NCBI GenBank assembly: GCA_002384765.1
Contig: DGBM01000241.1
Location: forward strand, 972 to 19,122
DNA: 18,151 nucleotides
Reading direction: 5' to 3'
Origin: Demequinaceae bacterium UBA4004
GTDB taxonomy: Bacteria > Actinomycetota > Actinomycetes > Actinomycetales > Demequinaceae
This document shows, in pieces, positions 1 through 7,848 of this stretch; the first letter of the stretch is position 1; every line of letters starts with the position of its first letter. The translations under genes and the position numbers were made by a program. Below the pieces are notes generated by a model that was not told where the DNA came from, ran no database searches, and saw only the letters and a program-made list of their open reading frames with translations.

Positions 1-1082
1 TTGGCGACCCACTCCGCGTAGAACAGCCCCATGCCTGCCCCGGTGAACAGGCCGGCGATGATCCAGAAGCGGGTGACGATCGTGACCTCACCCCAGCCCA
101 GCAACTCGAAGTGGTGGTGAAGCGGCGCCATCTTGAAGATGCGCTTGCCGCCCGAGATCTTGAAGTAGCCGATCTGGAGCACCGAGCTCATCACGATGAT
201 GACGAACAGTCCACCGATGATTCCGCCCAGGATCTCGGTGCGGCTCACGATGGTGATGCCAGCAATGGCGCCTCCCAGGGCGAGCGAGCCGGTGTCTCCC
301 ATGAAGATCTTGGCCGGCGAGGCGTTCCACCACAGGAACCCGAGACACGCACCGGCGATCGCTGCCGCCAAGATCGCGAGGTCACGCGGGTCGCGGACCT
401 CGTAGCACGTGTTCGGGTCGGCGTTGTTGATGCCGCACAGTTGGCTGGTCTGCCAGATTCCGACGAGCACGTACGCCCCGAAGAAGATGAGCGCGGCGCC
501 CGTGGCGAGACCGTCGAGCCCGTCGGTGAGGTTGACCGCGTTCGACCACGCGGTGATGAGGAAGTTCGACCAGACGACGAACAGGATGATGCCCACCGCG
601 GGGCCCCAGATCGCGAGATCCAGGGCGGTGTCGCGCAAGAAGGACACGGCCGTCGAAGCGGGGCGAACACCCTGATCGTCAGGAAACTGCAACACGAGCA
701 ACGAAAAGACGATGCCGACGAGACCCTGCAAGAGGATCTTCCAGCGGGCATTCAGGCCGAGCGACCGTTCCCGCGAAATCTTGATGCCGTCGTCGAGGAA
801 ACCGACGAGGCCCACCCCCACCATGAGGCACACCACCAGGACGGAGGACACGTTGGGCGTTCGCGAGGTGACGAGGTTCCCGCCCAGCCAGCCGATGACG
901 GTGGCTGCGATGATGACCACGCCGCCCATCGTCGGCGTGCCGCGCTTGGTGTGGTGAGATGCGGGGCCGTCGTGACGGATGAACTGGCCAAATTGCCGGC
1001 GCGTCAGGTAGCGGATCACCCAGGGGGTGCCGAGCAGAGAGATCAGGACGGCGATCGCGCCCGCCAGGACAATCGCCCTCAT
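1..1082 (-). CDS. mraY: Phospho-N-acetylmuramoyl-pentapeptide-transferase MraY (3' end cut by window edge)
   Basis: This integral membrane enzyme transfers phospho-MurNAc-pentapeptide from UDP to undecaprenyl phosphate, making lipid I. I read 360 codons from the ATG at 1082 with no stop before the window edge. Actinobacterial MraY is about 360-370 residues, so only the last few are missing. Visible family motifs are the Asp pair in GFLDDGIK (D97, D98), NLTDGLDGLATG (residues 184-195), MGDTGSLALG (261-270) and the HHH motif in PLHHHFE (322-324). About ten hydrophobic segments are spread along the chain. A loop at about 214-232 carries two cysteines (C216, C226) and looks like a lineage-specific insertion. 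The start shares ATGA with the murF stop, so translation is probably coupled. Identification is secure; only the C-terminus is unseen. Confidence 0.96.
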   Translation of the reverse strand, partial: MRAIVLAGAIAVLISLLGTPWVIRYLTRRQFGQFIRHDGPASHHTKRGTPTMGGVVIIAATVIGWLGGNLVTSRTPNVSSVLVVCLMVGVGLVGFLDDGIKISRERSLGLNARWKILLQGLVGIVFSLLVLQFPDDQGVRPASTAVSFLRDTALDLAIWGPAVGIILFVVWSNFLITAWSNAVNLTDGLDGLATGAALIFFGAYVLVGIWQTSQLCGINNADPNTCYEVRDPRDLAILAAAIAGACLGFLWWNASPAKIFMGDTGSLALGGAIAGITIVSRTEILGGIIGGLFVIIVMSSVLQIGYFKISGGKRIFKMAPLHHHFELLGWGEVTIVTRFWIIAGLFTGAGMGLFYAEWVA

Positions 1083-2434
1083 GGAGTCTCCCTGGTCAGT
1101 TCGTCAGCGAGGCGCCACAGACCCGTGCCATGCGAGCCCTTGACGAGCACGGTGTCTCCGGGTGCGACGCGGTCCCTTACCAGTGCAAGGGCCTCGTCAA
1201 TGGTAGCCACGAACGCGGCTTCATCCCCCCATGAACCCTCCCGGACCGCCGAGACGTACGCCGGACGCGCGCCCGTTCCCACCACCACAAGGTGGGAGAT
1301 CCCGAGCCGGACGGCATCGATTCCCAGGTCGTCGTGTGCCTGAATCGAGGCCTCGCCCATCTCGAGCATTTCGCCGATCACGGCCCACGAGGTGCCCCCG
1401 TCCGCGACGGACCGCAGCGCGCGGAAGGCCGCGCGCATCGACTCGGGGGACGCGTTGTAGGAGTCGTCCAGGATGGTGACGCCGTCGGCGCGTTCGGTGA
1501 GGGCCATGCGATGGGCGCTCAGTGGCCGGGCACGGCTGACGGCCTCGGCCGCAACCGCCAGATCGAGTCCGCACGCCCGCGCGACCGCGAGCGCCGCGAG
1601 CGCATTGGTGGCGTGGTGGTCCCCCACGAGCGTCAGCGCGACCTCCACGCCGTCCACGCTGAAGTGGGCGCGGCCGCGTTCCGTGCGACGGTCGCGCCCT
1701 GCAACGTCGGCCTCGCCGAAACCGTAGGTCAGGCTGCGCGGTGCCCTGCCGACCATCGGCGCGATTCTCGGGTCGTCAATGTTGAGTAGCCCCACTCCGT
1801 CCGCCACCACGCCGTCCAGAATGGTCGCCTTCTCCTCGGCGAGCGCCTCAATCGACCGGTAGCCGCCAAGGTGCGCCGCACCGATCATCAGCACCACGGC
1901 CACATCCAACGGCGCGATGCGCGTCAGATAGGCGATGTCCCCAGGGGCCGATGCACCCACCTCCAGCACCAGGTGCCGCGTGGATTCGTCGGCCGCAAGC
2001 ACCGTCAGGGGTAGCCCGATCTCGTTGTTGTAGCTGCCCTCGGGCGCCACGACGTCGGGAAGCATCTGGGCAAGGATGTCCTTGGTGGTGGTCTTGCCGT
2101 TGGAGCCGGTGACACCGATCACCGTGATGTGTCCCTGGAGGCGAAGGTCGGCCAGGTAGGCGCGGGCGAGCCTGCCCAGCGCTACGGCGACGTCCTCGAC
2201 CAAGATGTGCGGCCCGTCGACCGTGCGGGTGACGAGGCAGAGTGTGGCGCCGCGATCGCGCGCCGCATCCACAAAGTCGTGGCCGTCGACGCGCTCCCCC
2301 ACGAACGCCGCATACAGCGACCCAGGGATCGCGTCGCGGGAGTCCTTCACCACCGATGACACGCGAGTGTCGACGTCCGCCACGAGCGTTCCGCCGGTGG
2401 CATTCGCGACCCACTGGGCGGCGAGCGGCCTCAT
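1079..2434 (-). CDS. murF: UDP-N-acetylmuramoyl-tripeptide--D-alanyl-D-alanine ligase MurF
   Basis: This cytoplasmic ATP-dependent ligase adds D-Ala-D-Ala to UDP-MurNAc-tripeptide, the last soluble step before MraY. The protein has 451 residues, at the short end for the family. The Mur ligase N-terminal domain covers about residues 1-100. The P-loop GVTGSNGKTTTK is at 107-118, followed by the central ATPase domain. The C-terminal ligase domain contains the conserved DDSYNASPESM segment and ends with GSHGTGLWRLA. The ATG overlaps the murE stop by 4 nt (ATGA), and its own stop overlaps the mraY start in the same way. It lies between murE and mraY, the usual dcw order. Family assignment is very sure. 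Confidence 0.97.
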   Translation of the reverse strand: MRPLAAQWVANATGGTLVADVDTRVSSVVKDSRDAIPGSLYAAFVGERVDGHDFVDAARDRGATLCLVTRTVDGPHILVEDVAVALGRLARAYLADLRLQGHITVIGVTGSNGKTTTKDILAQMLPDVVAPEGSYNNEIGLPLTVLAADESTRHLVLEVGASAPGDIAYLTRIAPLDVAVVLMIGAAHLGGYRSIEALAEEKATILDGVVADGVGLLNIDDPRIAPMVGRAPRSLTYGFGEADVAGRDRRTERGRAHFSVDGVEVALTLVGDHHATNALAALAVARACGLDLAVAAEAVSRARPLSAHRMALTERADGVTILDDSYNASPESMRAAFRALRSVADGGTSWAVIGEMLEMGEASIQAHDDLGIDAVRLGISHLVVVGTGARPAYVSAVREGSWGDEAAFVATIDEALALVRDRVAPGDTVLVKGSHGTGLWRLADELTRETP

Positions 2435-3990
2435 CGGCCAGCCTCCCTCTCGGCGACGATGCGTTCGTAGGCGGCCCTGTAGGCGTCACGGTCGTTGTAG
2501 CGGTGGAACACGCCCGCGATCTCTTGGGTGGGTTCATGGCCCTTGCCGGTGACGATCACCGTGTCCCCAGGACGCGCAAGCCGCAGCGCATACTCGACGG
2601 CCGCGACCCGCGGGGCGACCTCGTGCACATCGGCCAGTCCGGGGCGCACCTTCTCGATGCCGCCACGGATGGCCGCGCGCACTGCGGCGGGCTCCTCGGA
2701 ACGGGGGTTCTCGTCCGTCAGCACGATGACGTCGGCCAGTCGCGCGGCGATCTCGCCCATGACGGGGCGTTTTCCTTGGTCGCGGTCTCCGTCGGAGCCG
2801 AAGATGAGAATGAGCCGGCCCGGCGTGATGGGGCGCACGCCTTCAAGCGCGAGGGTGAGCGCGTCGGGTGTGTGGGCGTAGTCGACGATCGCGAGGGGGT
2901 CGAGGTCGCTGCGTTCGATCACTCGCTCCATGCGCCCGGGTACCTCCTGTGCCGTGGCGACTCCGCGGATGGCCGCGTCGAGCGGGACGCCCGCCGCGTG
3001 TGCCGCGACGATCGCCACGGCGGCGTTGGACACGTTCACGAGTCCGGGTAGCGGGCTTTCCGCTGCGTGTCGCACACCGTCGGGCGCCACCAACGTGAAC
3101 CGTGAGCCCACGCCGTCGAGACCCACGTCGGCATCCTCGACATTCCAGTCGCCGTGCGGCGAGCCGGGGCGCGTGGACACGGTCTCGACGGGAATCTGGG
3201 CTTCGCGTGCGAGACGTTGGGCGTAGTCGTCGTCGATACACACCACCCCGCGGCGCGAGCGACCCGGCGCGAACAGCTTGGCCTTGTCGGCCAGGTAGGT
3301 GTCCATCGTCTTGTGAAAGTCGAGGTGATCCCACTGAAGGTTGGTGAAGACCGCCACGGCGAACTCCACACCCGCGATGCGATCCAGCGCCGCCGCGTGC
3401 GAACTCACCTCGGACACTGCCGCCGTCACACCCTCCTCCAGCATGCGCGCTAAGAAGCCGTGTAACACCGGCGACTCCACGGTGGTGCGGGGTGATTCGA
3501 TGGCTTCCGCGCCGATCCTCAGTTCAACGGTGCCGAAGATCCCACGATGAGGGTGGATCTGGGCGAGCGCGCTGTCGATGAAGTAACTCGTGGTGGTCTT
3601 GCCATTGGTTCCGGTGATGCCCACCAAGGTGAGGGCGCGTGAAGGGTCGCCGTAGATCGCGGCCGCGGCCTCGCCCATGGCGTTGCGCGTGTCTGCGGCC
3701 ACCACCACCGGCACGGACAGCCCGCTTGCCCGCACCTGCCGCAAACCGTCCTCGTCCGTGAGGATCGCCACGGCTCCCGCGGAGACGGCATCGCTTGCGA
3801 AGCGCGCGCCGTGTTGCACCAATCCTGCGAACGCGCCAAACAGGTCGCCCGAAACAACGTCACGCGAATCCACGGTCGCGCCGGTGATCTCGACGCCCGC
3901 ACTTCCGTCCACACGGTCGGCACCTGCTCGTGCGGCGACGTCGTCGATGCCGATCGGCCGCACGTGCGCGGGACGTAGCGCCATCGTCAT
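2431..3990 (-). CDS. murE: UDP-N-acetylmuramoyl-L-alanyl-D-glutamate--diamino acid ligase MurE
   Basis: This cytoplasmic ATP-dependent ligase adds the third residue of the stem peptide (meso-DAP, L-Lys or L-Orn depending on the organism). The product has 519 residues. The N-terminal UMAG-binding domain covers about 1-120, the P-loop GITGTNGKTTT is at 124-134, and a long central domain leads to the C-terminal domain. The substrate-selectivity loop reads TDENPRSEEP (D426-E427-N428-P429-R430). It keeps the Arg of the DNPR motif typical of DAP-adding MurE but has Glu where Asp is usual, so the diamino acid cannot be named safely. GGGAG sits 4 nt before the ATG at 3990; a second in-frame ATG at 3984 is a possible alternative. 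The start is 1 nt after the ftsI stop. Confidence 0.95.
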   Translation of the reverse strand: MTMALRPAHVRPIGIDDVAARAGADRVDGSAGVEITGATVDSRDVVSGDLFGAFAGLVQHGARFASDAVSAGAVAILTDEDGLRQVRASGLSVPVVVAADTRNAMGEAAAAIYGDPSRALTLVGITGTNGKTTTSYFIDSALAQIHPHRGIFGTVELRIGAEAIESPRTTVESPVLHGFLARMLEEGVTAAVSEVSSHAAALDRIAGVEFAVAVFTNLQWDHLDFHKTMDTYLADKAKLFAPGRSRRGVVCIDDDYAQRLAREAQIPVETVSTRPGSPHGDWNVEDADVGLDGVGSRFTLVAPDGVRHAAESPLPGLVNVSNAAVAIVAAHAAGVPLDAAIRGVATAQEVPGRMERVIERSDLDPLAIVDYAHTPDALTLALEGVRPITPGRLILIFGSDGDRDQGKRPVMGEIAARLADVIVLTDENPRSEEPAAVRAAIRGGIEKVRPGLADVHEVAPRVAAVEYALRLARPGDTVIVTGKGHEPTQEIAGVFHRYNDRDAYRAAYERIVAEREAGR

Positions 3991-3991
3991 G

Positions 3992-5881
3992 TCACTCCCA
4001 CGTTGTCGGGTAGCGCGTCACTTCCCCCTTCGTCGGGGGAACGCGCAGTGTCTGCAAGGCAAAGGTTGCCACGTCATGGAACACCGGCGCCGCAGTTTCG
4101 CCTCCCCAGATAGACGACTTGGGGTCGTACATGACCACTGAAATGACGATCCGAGGGTCATCGGCCGGCGCAATTCCGACGAAGGACGCGACGACCTTGT
4201 TGAGCACGCCGTTATCGTCGGGCGCCTGCGCCGTACCCGTCTTGCCCGCCACCAGATAGCCGTCGATCGCCGCCTTGGGAGCCGTGCCGTCCTCCGTGAC
4301 CTCGACGAGCATCCCCATCAACGCCTTTGCGGTGCTCTCGGAGATGACGCGCACCGGTTCCGCGTTGTCGCGCGGCGTGAACGTGCCGTCGGCGTCTTCG
4401 AAGCCCTTGACGATCGTGGGCGAGATGCGCAACCCGTTGTTGGCGACCACTCCGTAGACCTGCGCGGTCTGGACGGCCGTCACGGCGACTCCTTGGCCGA
4501 ACATGGTCGCGTACTTCGTGATGGGGTCCCAGTCCTGGTAGGGGTGCAGGATTCCCGACGATTCGTTCGGCAGACCCAGGTTGGTCGGCTCTCCCAGGCC
4601 GAACTTGCGCAGGTAGTCGTAGCGCGTCTCGTCGCTCATCTGCTGACCGATCTGGATGGTGCCCGTATTGGACGACGTCACCAGTACTCCCGCCAGCGTC
4701 AGCTTCTCGTCGGCGTGCGCGTGAGAGTCGTGAAAGACCTTGTAGGGCGTCGCGTACGCGTAGGGCGCGACAAACTGGGAGGTCGGCGTGGCGATGCCCT
4801 CCTCGAGCGCGGCCGCCATCGTGATCGTCTTGGCGGTCGAGCCGGGTTCGAAGACATCCTGGACGGCGCCCGAGCCACGTTGGCTCGCGGGCGTGGCGCC
4901 GGGGTCGTTGGGGTCCACCGCCCCGGAGTCGACCAGGGCCAGGATCTCTCCCGTGCGGCTGTCCATCACCACCACGGTGCCGGCGCGCGCTCCGGTGGTG
5001 GCGAGCGCGCGGTCGAGTGCCTGCTGTGTGTAGTACTGGATGTCTCGATCGACGGTGAGCTGCACCGTGGAACCGTCGACGGCCGGGGTCTCGCTGTGGA
5101 TTCCCGTGGGGATGATGGTGCCGTAGCGACTGCGTTCGTACGTCCGCGAGCCCGCTGTTCCGGTGAGCTGATCCTCGTACATCTTTTCGACGCCGGCCAT
5201 GCCGACGGCGCCCGGGCTTTGACCGTTCTCCGCCATGAAGCCGATGACGTTTCCCGCGATGTCGCCGTTCGGGTAGAGGCGTACTGGGGTCGCCTCCCAC
5301 TCGATTCCGGAAATGCGCTCGGCCCGCACCAGGTCAAGCTCTTCCGGAGTGATGCTCTTGGCGAGGTACTGGAAGGTCTTGTCGCCCACCAGGTCGGCGG
5401 CGAGTTCCGATTCGTTCATGCCGAGGATGGGGGCGAGGATGCGCGCGGCGTCCAGCGGCCCTGCCGCGAGCACCTTGCCCTGTTCGGTGCGCTTCCACTC
5501 GGCGATCTTGGTCTGGTTGACCCACACGTTGTAGCGCTCGACCGAGGTGGCGAGCACCACGCCGTTGCGGTCGACGATGTCGGCCCGTGCCGGCGTGACG
5601 TCGGCGGTGACGAGCCGCTGGGCCAGCGCGGCCTCGGCAAGCGGCGCCGCATTGACCAATTGAACGTCGACCAGCCGCGCCACGAAGACGCCGAGCAGCA
5701 GCAGCGACGCGACGGACAGCACCGTCTGCCGACGACCGGGCTCGCCCACCTTGGGCACGTGGGTATCCAGCCTCTGAGGACTGCGGGCGGGAGGTGGTCG
5801 GCGGTTTCGTGGCGCGCCGACGCGGCGATCCTGCACGGCACGTGGCGAGCGGGGTCGGCGCCGCCCGTCGTCGGGCGCCAC
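3992..5881 (-). CDS. ftsI: Septal peptidoglycan transpeptidase FtsI / PBP3 (PbpB), GTG start
   Basis: This monofunctional class B penicillin-binding protein cross-links septal peptidoglycan. The reading frame stays open well upstream, but I place the start at the GTG at 5881, which overlaps the ftsL stop (TAGTG) and has a G-rich Shine-Dalgarno region ahead. This gives 629 residues. Residues 1-52 are an Arg/Pro-rich cytoplasmic tail, a single transmembrane anchor follows at about 53-71, and then come the dimerisation domain and the transpeptidase domain. The catalytic signatures are all present: STAK with S348 and K351, SSN with S403 and N405, and KTG starting at K547. There is no PASTA repeat, and the protein ends about 80 residues after KTG. 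It should act with FtsL and FtsW; ftsW is not in the window. Confidence 0.94.
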   Translation of the reverse strand: MAPDDGRRRPRSPRAVQDRRVGAPRNRRPPPARSPQRLDTHVPKVGEPGRRQTVLSVASLLLLGVFVARLVDVQLVNAAPLAEAALAQRLVTADVTPARADIVDRNGVVLATSVERYNVWVNQTKIAEWKRTEQGKVLAAGPLDAARILAPILGMNESELAADLVGDKTFQYLAKSITPEELDLVRAERISGIEWEATPVRLYPNGDIAGNVIGFMAENGQSPGAVGMAGVEKMYEDQLTGTAGSRTYERSRYGTIIPTGIHSETPAVDGSTVQLTVDRDIQYYTQQALDRALATTGARAGTVVVMDSRTGEILALVDSGAVDPNDPGATPASQRGSGAVQDVFEPGSTAKTITMAAALEEGIATPTSQFVAPYAYATPYKVFHDSHAHADEKLTLAGVLVTSSNTGTIQIGQQMSDETRYDYLRKFGLGEPTNLGLPNESSGILHPYQDWDPITKYATMFGQGVAVTAVQTAQVYGVVANNGLRISPTIVKGFEDADGTFTPRDNAEPVRVISESTAKALMGMLVEVTEDGTAPKAAIDGYLVAGKTGTAQAPDDNGVLNKVVASFVGIAPADDPRIVISVVMYDPKSSIWGGETAAPVFHDVATFALQTLRVPPTKGEVTRYPTTWE

Positions 5882-6276
5882 TAGCGGCCCCCCGCCTCGA
5901 GCACCTTGCCCGATTCGAGGGTGACAAAGCCGATGCGGCCCGCCGGTTGCATTCCCAGTTCCGCCGCTCGGCCGGCGAGCGCCTCGGGTGCGGCATTCGC
6001 TTCGAGCTGGATCAGCGCGGTCGCACGCTGCTGGTGAAGCTGCGCGATCTCGATCTTCAGGTCTCGGGAAGTGTAGGCACCCTCGGCCATCGTGGTGTTG
6101 AGCGCGAGCACGGACGATAACGCTGCAAGCACGATGCCGATGCATAGCCAGGCGAAGGGCGCGATGCTGCGTGCGTGACGGGGCGCGGTCACCGCATGCA
6201 GGTGGATGGCGCGCTGCGGCGCGGTGGTTGGCGCTGCGGCTGGGCGGGCGTGCGACCTGAGGGGCGCGGCGCTCAT
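5881..6276 (-). CDS. ftsL: FtsL-like cell division protein
   Basis: This is a small bitopic membrane protein of 131 residues. A basic N-terminal tail (about 1-38) is followed by one transmembrane helix (about 40-61) and a short extracytoplasmic heptad-like segment rich in Leu, Gln and Ala (about 72-108), the FtsL/DivIC architecture. Sequence conservation in this family is poor, so the call rests mainly on topology and on the fixed position between rsmH and ftsI. In other bacteria FtsL joins FtsB and FtsQ to activate FtsWI at the septum. The ATG overlaps the rsmH stop (ATGA), and the TAG stop shares one base with the ftsI GTG. It could also be annotated only as a septum formation initiator family protein. 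Confidence 0.85.
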   Translation of the reverse strand: MSAAPLRSHARPAAAPTTAPQRAIHLHAVTAPRHARSIAPFAWLCIGIVLAALSSVLALNTTMAEGAYTSRDLKIEIAQLHQQRATALIQLEANAAPEALAGRAAELGMQPAGRIGFVTLESGKVLEAGGR

Positions 6277-7244
6277 GCTGCCCTCCTGGGCGTGATGCGA
6301 GTGCGCTCGGCGGCCCGCAGACGCACGGGCTTGGACCGTGAGTTGGCCTCGATCTCAGCATCGGACGCCTTTTCGGCCCCTCGGGTAAGCACACGCAAGT
6401 ACGGTTGGGCGTCGTCGGGAATCACGGGCATGCCAGGGGGAACCGTGATCTCGGTGCCAGCCGCGAACGCGTGCTTGACGATCCGGTCCTCGAGCGAGTG
6501 GTAGCTGAGCACCACGATTCGGCCACCCACCCGCACCGCATCGATTGCGGCCGCGAGCGCCGCCTCGAGAACGTCAAGCTCGCTGTTGACGGCGATGCGC
6601 AGTGCCTGAAAGGTGCGCTTGGCGGGGTTGCTGCCGGGCGTACGAGTCGCGGCGGGAATACATGCCCGCACGAGGTCAACCAACTGCTCCGAACGTTCGA
6701 TCGGGTCCGTCTCACGCCGGCGCACGATCGACCGTGCAATCTTGCGAGCAAATCTCTCCTCGCCGTAGACGTGCAGAATCCGTGTGAGTTCGTCCTCGGA
6801 CTCGGTCGCGAGCAACGACGCGGCCGTGACGGGATCGTCGCGGTTCATGCGCATGTCGAGCGGCGCGTCACGGGCGTACGTGAAGCCCCTGTCTGCCTCG
6901 TCGATCTGGAGCGAGCTGACCCCCAGGTCGAACAGGATCGCGTCGGCACGGTCCGCGCCCAACCTCGCGAGCGCGCCTTGGATGTCGTCAAACGTGGCGT
7001 GATGTGCGACAAAGCGATCCCCCGCGCCGCGCAACCGTTCGGACGCGAGCGCGATGGCCTCGGCGTCGCGGTCAATGCCGATGACGCGGGCGAGGGGGCA
7101 GGCCGCGAGCAGCGCCTCGGCGTGCCCGCCCATCCCCAACGTGGCGTCGATGGCGACGGAGCCGGGCTGATCGAGGGCAGGCGACAGCAACTCGACGCAA
7201 CGGTCGAGCATCACCGGTGTGTGCCGGTAGCCCGCTGTACCCAT
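6273..7244 (-). CDS. rsmH: 16S rRNA (cytosine(1402)-N(4))-methyltransferase RsmH (MraW)
   Basis: This SAM-dependent enzyme N4-methylates C1402 in the decoding centre of 16S rRNA. The protein has 323 residues, close to the family norm. It starts with the typical YRHTPVML segment. The SAM-binding loop DATLGMGGHAEALL follows at about residues 33-46, then GIDRDAEAIALA. FDLGVSSLQID and DRGFTYARDAPLDMRM are strongly conserved family blocks, and the C-terminal part carries NPAKRTFQALRIAVN and SYHSLEDRIVKH. The ATG at 7244 is preceded by GGGAAGGG at 3-4 nt. It is the first gene of the tightly packed part of the operon, separated from mraZ by a 102-bp spacer holding an RNA structure described separately. 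Confidence 0.97.
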   Translation of the reverse strand: MGTAGYRHTPVMLDRCVELLSPALDQPGSVAIDATLGMGGHAEALLAACPLARVIGIDRDAEAIALASERLRGAGDRFVAHHATFDDIQGALARLGADRADAILFDLGVSSLQIDEADRGFTYARDAPLDMRMNRDDPVTAASLLATESEDELTRILHVYGEERFARKIARSIVRRRETDPIERSEQLVDLVRACIPAATRTPGSNPAKRTFQALRIAVNSELDVLEAALAAAIDAVRVGGRIVVLSYHSLEDRIVKHAFAAGTEITVPPGMPVIPDDAQPYLRVLTRGAEKASDAEIEANSRSKPVRLRAAERTRITPRRAA

Positions 7245-7278
7245 GTGCCCTTCCCGTTCCGATGCCGCGTCCTCGGGT

Positions 7279-7330
7279 CTCCCTCCGAACCTCTGTCGGG
7301 GGGAAGTCCGTCAGAGCTTTTCGGGAGGAG
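7279..7330 (-). promoter_or_regulatory. Structured leader between mraZ and rsmH, candidate mraW RNA motif
   Basis: Read on the minus strand, the spacer folds into a two-part hairpin. The outer helix pairs CTCCTCCCGAA (7320-7330) with TTCGGAGGGAG (7279-7289): 11 positions with one C-A mismatch and one G-U pair. The inner helix is a perfect CTCTG/CAGAG (7312-7316 with 7291-7295) closing a 16-nt loop that contains CTTCCCCCC. No U-tract follows, so it is not a simple terminator. A conserved actinobacterial 'mraW' RNA is known in this position from comparative genomics, but I matched it by location and architecture only, not against its covariance model. The loop sequence CTTCCC (7301-7306) is an exact complement of GGGAAG in the rsmH Shine-Dalgarno region (7250-7255), suggesting translational control of rsmH. 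Confidence 0.55.
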
Positions 7331-7346
7331 GCCTCACGACGCGGCG

Positions 7347-7814
7347 CTACATGTCGTTCAACAGCGCCTCGGCGGTAGCCGAGTACGCCTCCTCGCCTTC
7401 CGCGAGGTAGTTCTCCCATGTCGCCGCGTCCCACACTTCGACACGCGACCCCATGCCCACTACTGCCACGTCGCGGGTCAGCGCGGCGTAGTCCCTCAGC
7501 GGGGAGCCCAACAAGATGCGCCCCTGCTTGTCCGGCACATCGTCCTGGGCATGACCCAGGAAGTTGCGCAGGTAGTCGCGCGCCTGTTTGTTCTCAAGCG
7601 GCGCCTTGCGCAGGCGGTCGTGCACCTGCATAAATTCGTCCACCGGGAACAGGAAGACACATCGGTCGAGTCCGCGGGTGGCCACGAGACCCGACGCGAG
7701 CCTTCCCCGAAATTTCGAGGGAAGGATCAGTCGACCCTTGTCGTCGAGCCGTGGCGTGAACGTGCCAAGAAAGACCCCTGTAGGTCCTAGACCATGCGTC
7801 AGTTCCGACACCAC
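7347..7814 (-). CDS. mraZ: Transcriptional regulator MraZ, GTG start
   Basis: This DNA-binding regulator of the dcw operon has two SpoVT/AbrB-like (MraZ) domains and forms ring-shaped oligomers in characterised relatives. The product has 155 residues; the usual length is about 143. The conserved first block, FLGTFTPRLDDKGRLILPSK, begins only at residue 15, and no ATG, GTG or TTG lies between it and the two tandem GTG codons at 7814 and 7811. A very strong GAGGAGG at 7821-7827 precedes them, 6 or 9 nt away, so the N-terminal extension of about 13 residues seems real. The second domain contains DKQGRILLGSPLRDYA. It heads the minus-strand operon and probably binds the repeat array just upstream, controlling its own operon. 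Confidence 0.93.
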   Translation of the reverse strand: MVSELTHGLGPTGVFLGTFTPRLDDKGRLILPSKFRGRLASGLVATRGLDRCVFLFPVDEFMQVHDRLRKAPLENKQARDYLRNFLGHAQDDVPDKQGRILLGSPLRDYAALTRDVAVVGMGSRVEVWDAATWENYLAEGEEAYSATAEALLNDM

Positions 7815-7820
7815 GACTCA

Positions 7821-7827
7821 CCTCCTC
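7821..7827 (-). promoter_or_regulatory. Strong Shine-Dalgarno site that fixes the mraZ start
   Basis: The minus strand reads GAGGAGG followed by TGAGTC and then GTG GTG. This near-perfect anti-16S match is 6 nt from the GTG at 7814 and 9 nt from the GTG at 7811. It supports translation from these GTG codons rather than from the ATG at 7795, which is out of frame and runs into a stop two codons later. Confidence 0.75.
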
Positions 7828-7848
7828 GCGCCACGACTCGCCAGTGCG

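Noticed and set aside
111..1343. Long plus-strand open frame opposite mraY and murF
   Set aside because: It is rich in Arg, Asp, Glu and His with no recognisable domain, and lies entirely opposite two well-supported genes. This is typical antisense openness in high-G+C DNA.
4493..5884. Plus-strand open frame of 463 codons opposite ftsI
   Set aside because: Low-complexity Val/Arg/Gly/Asp composition with no motif. The opposite strand carries all PBP catalytic motifs in frame.
5882..6394. N-terminal extension of ftsI upstream of the GTG at 5881
   Set aside because: The frame stays open but would overlay ftsL and part of rsmH and encodes Arg/Pro-rich sequence without homology. The TAGTG junction gives a sensible start.
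6405..7790. Plus-strand open frame opposite rsmH and mraZ
   Set aside because: No domain is recognised and it spans two conserved minus-strand genes; it is a shadow frame.
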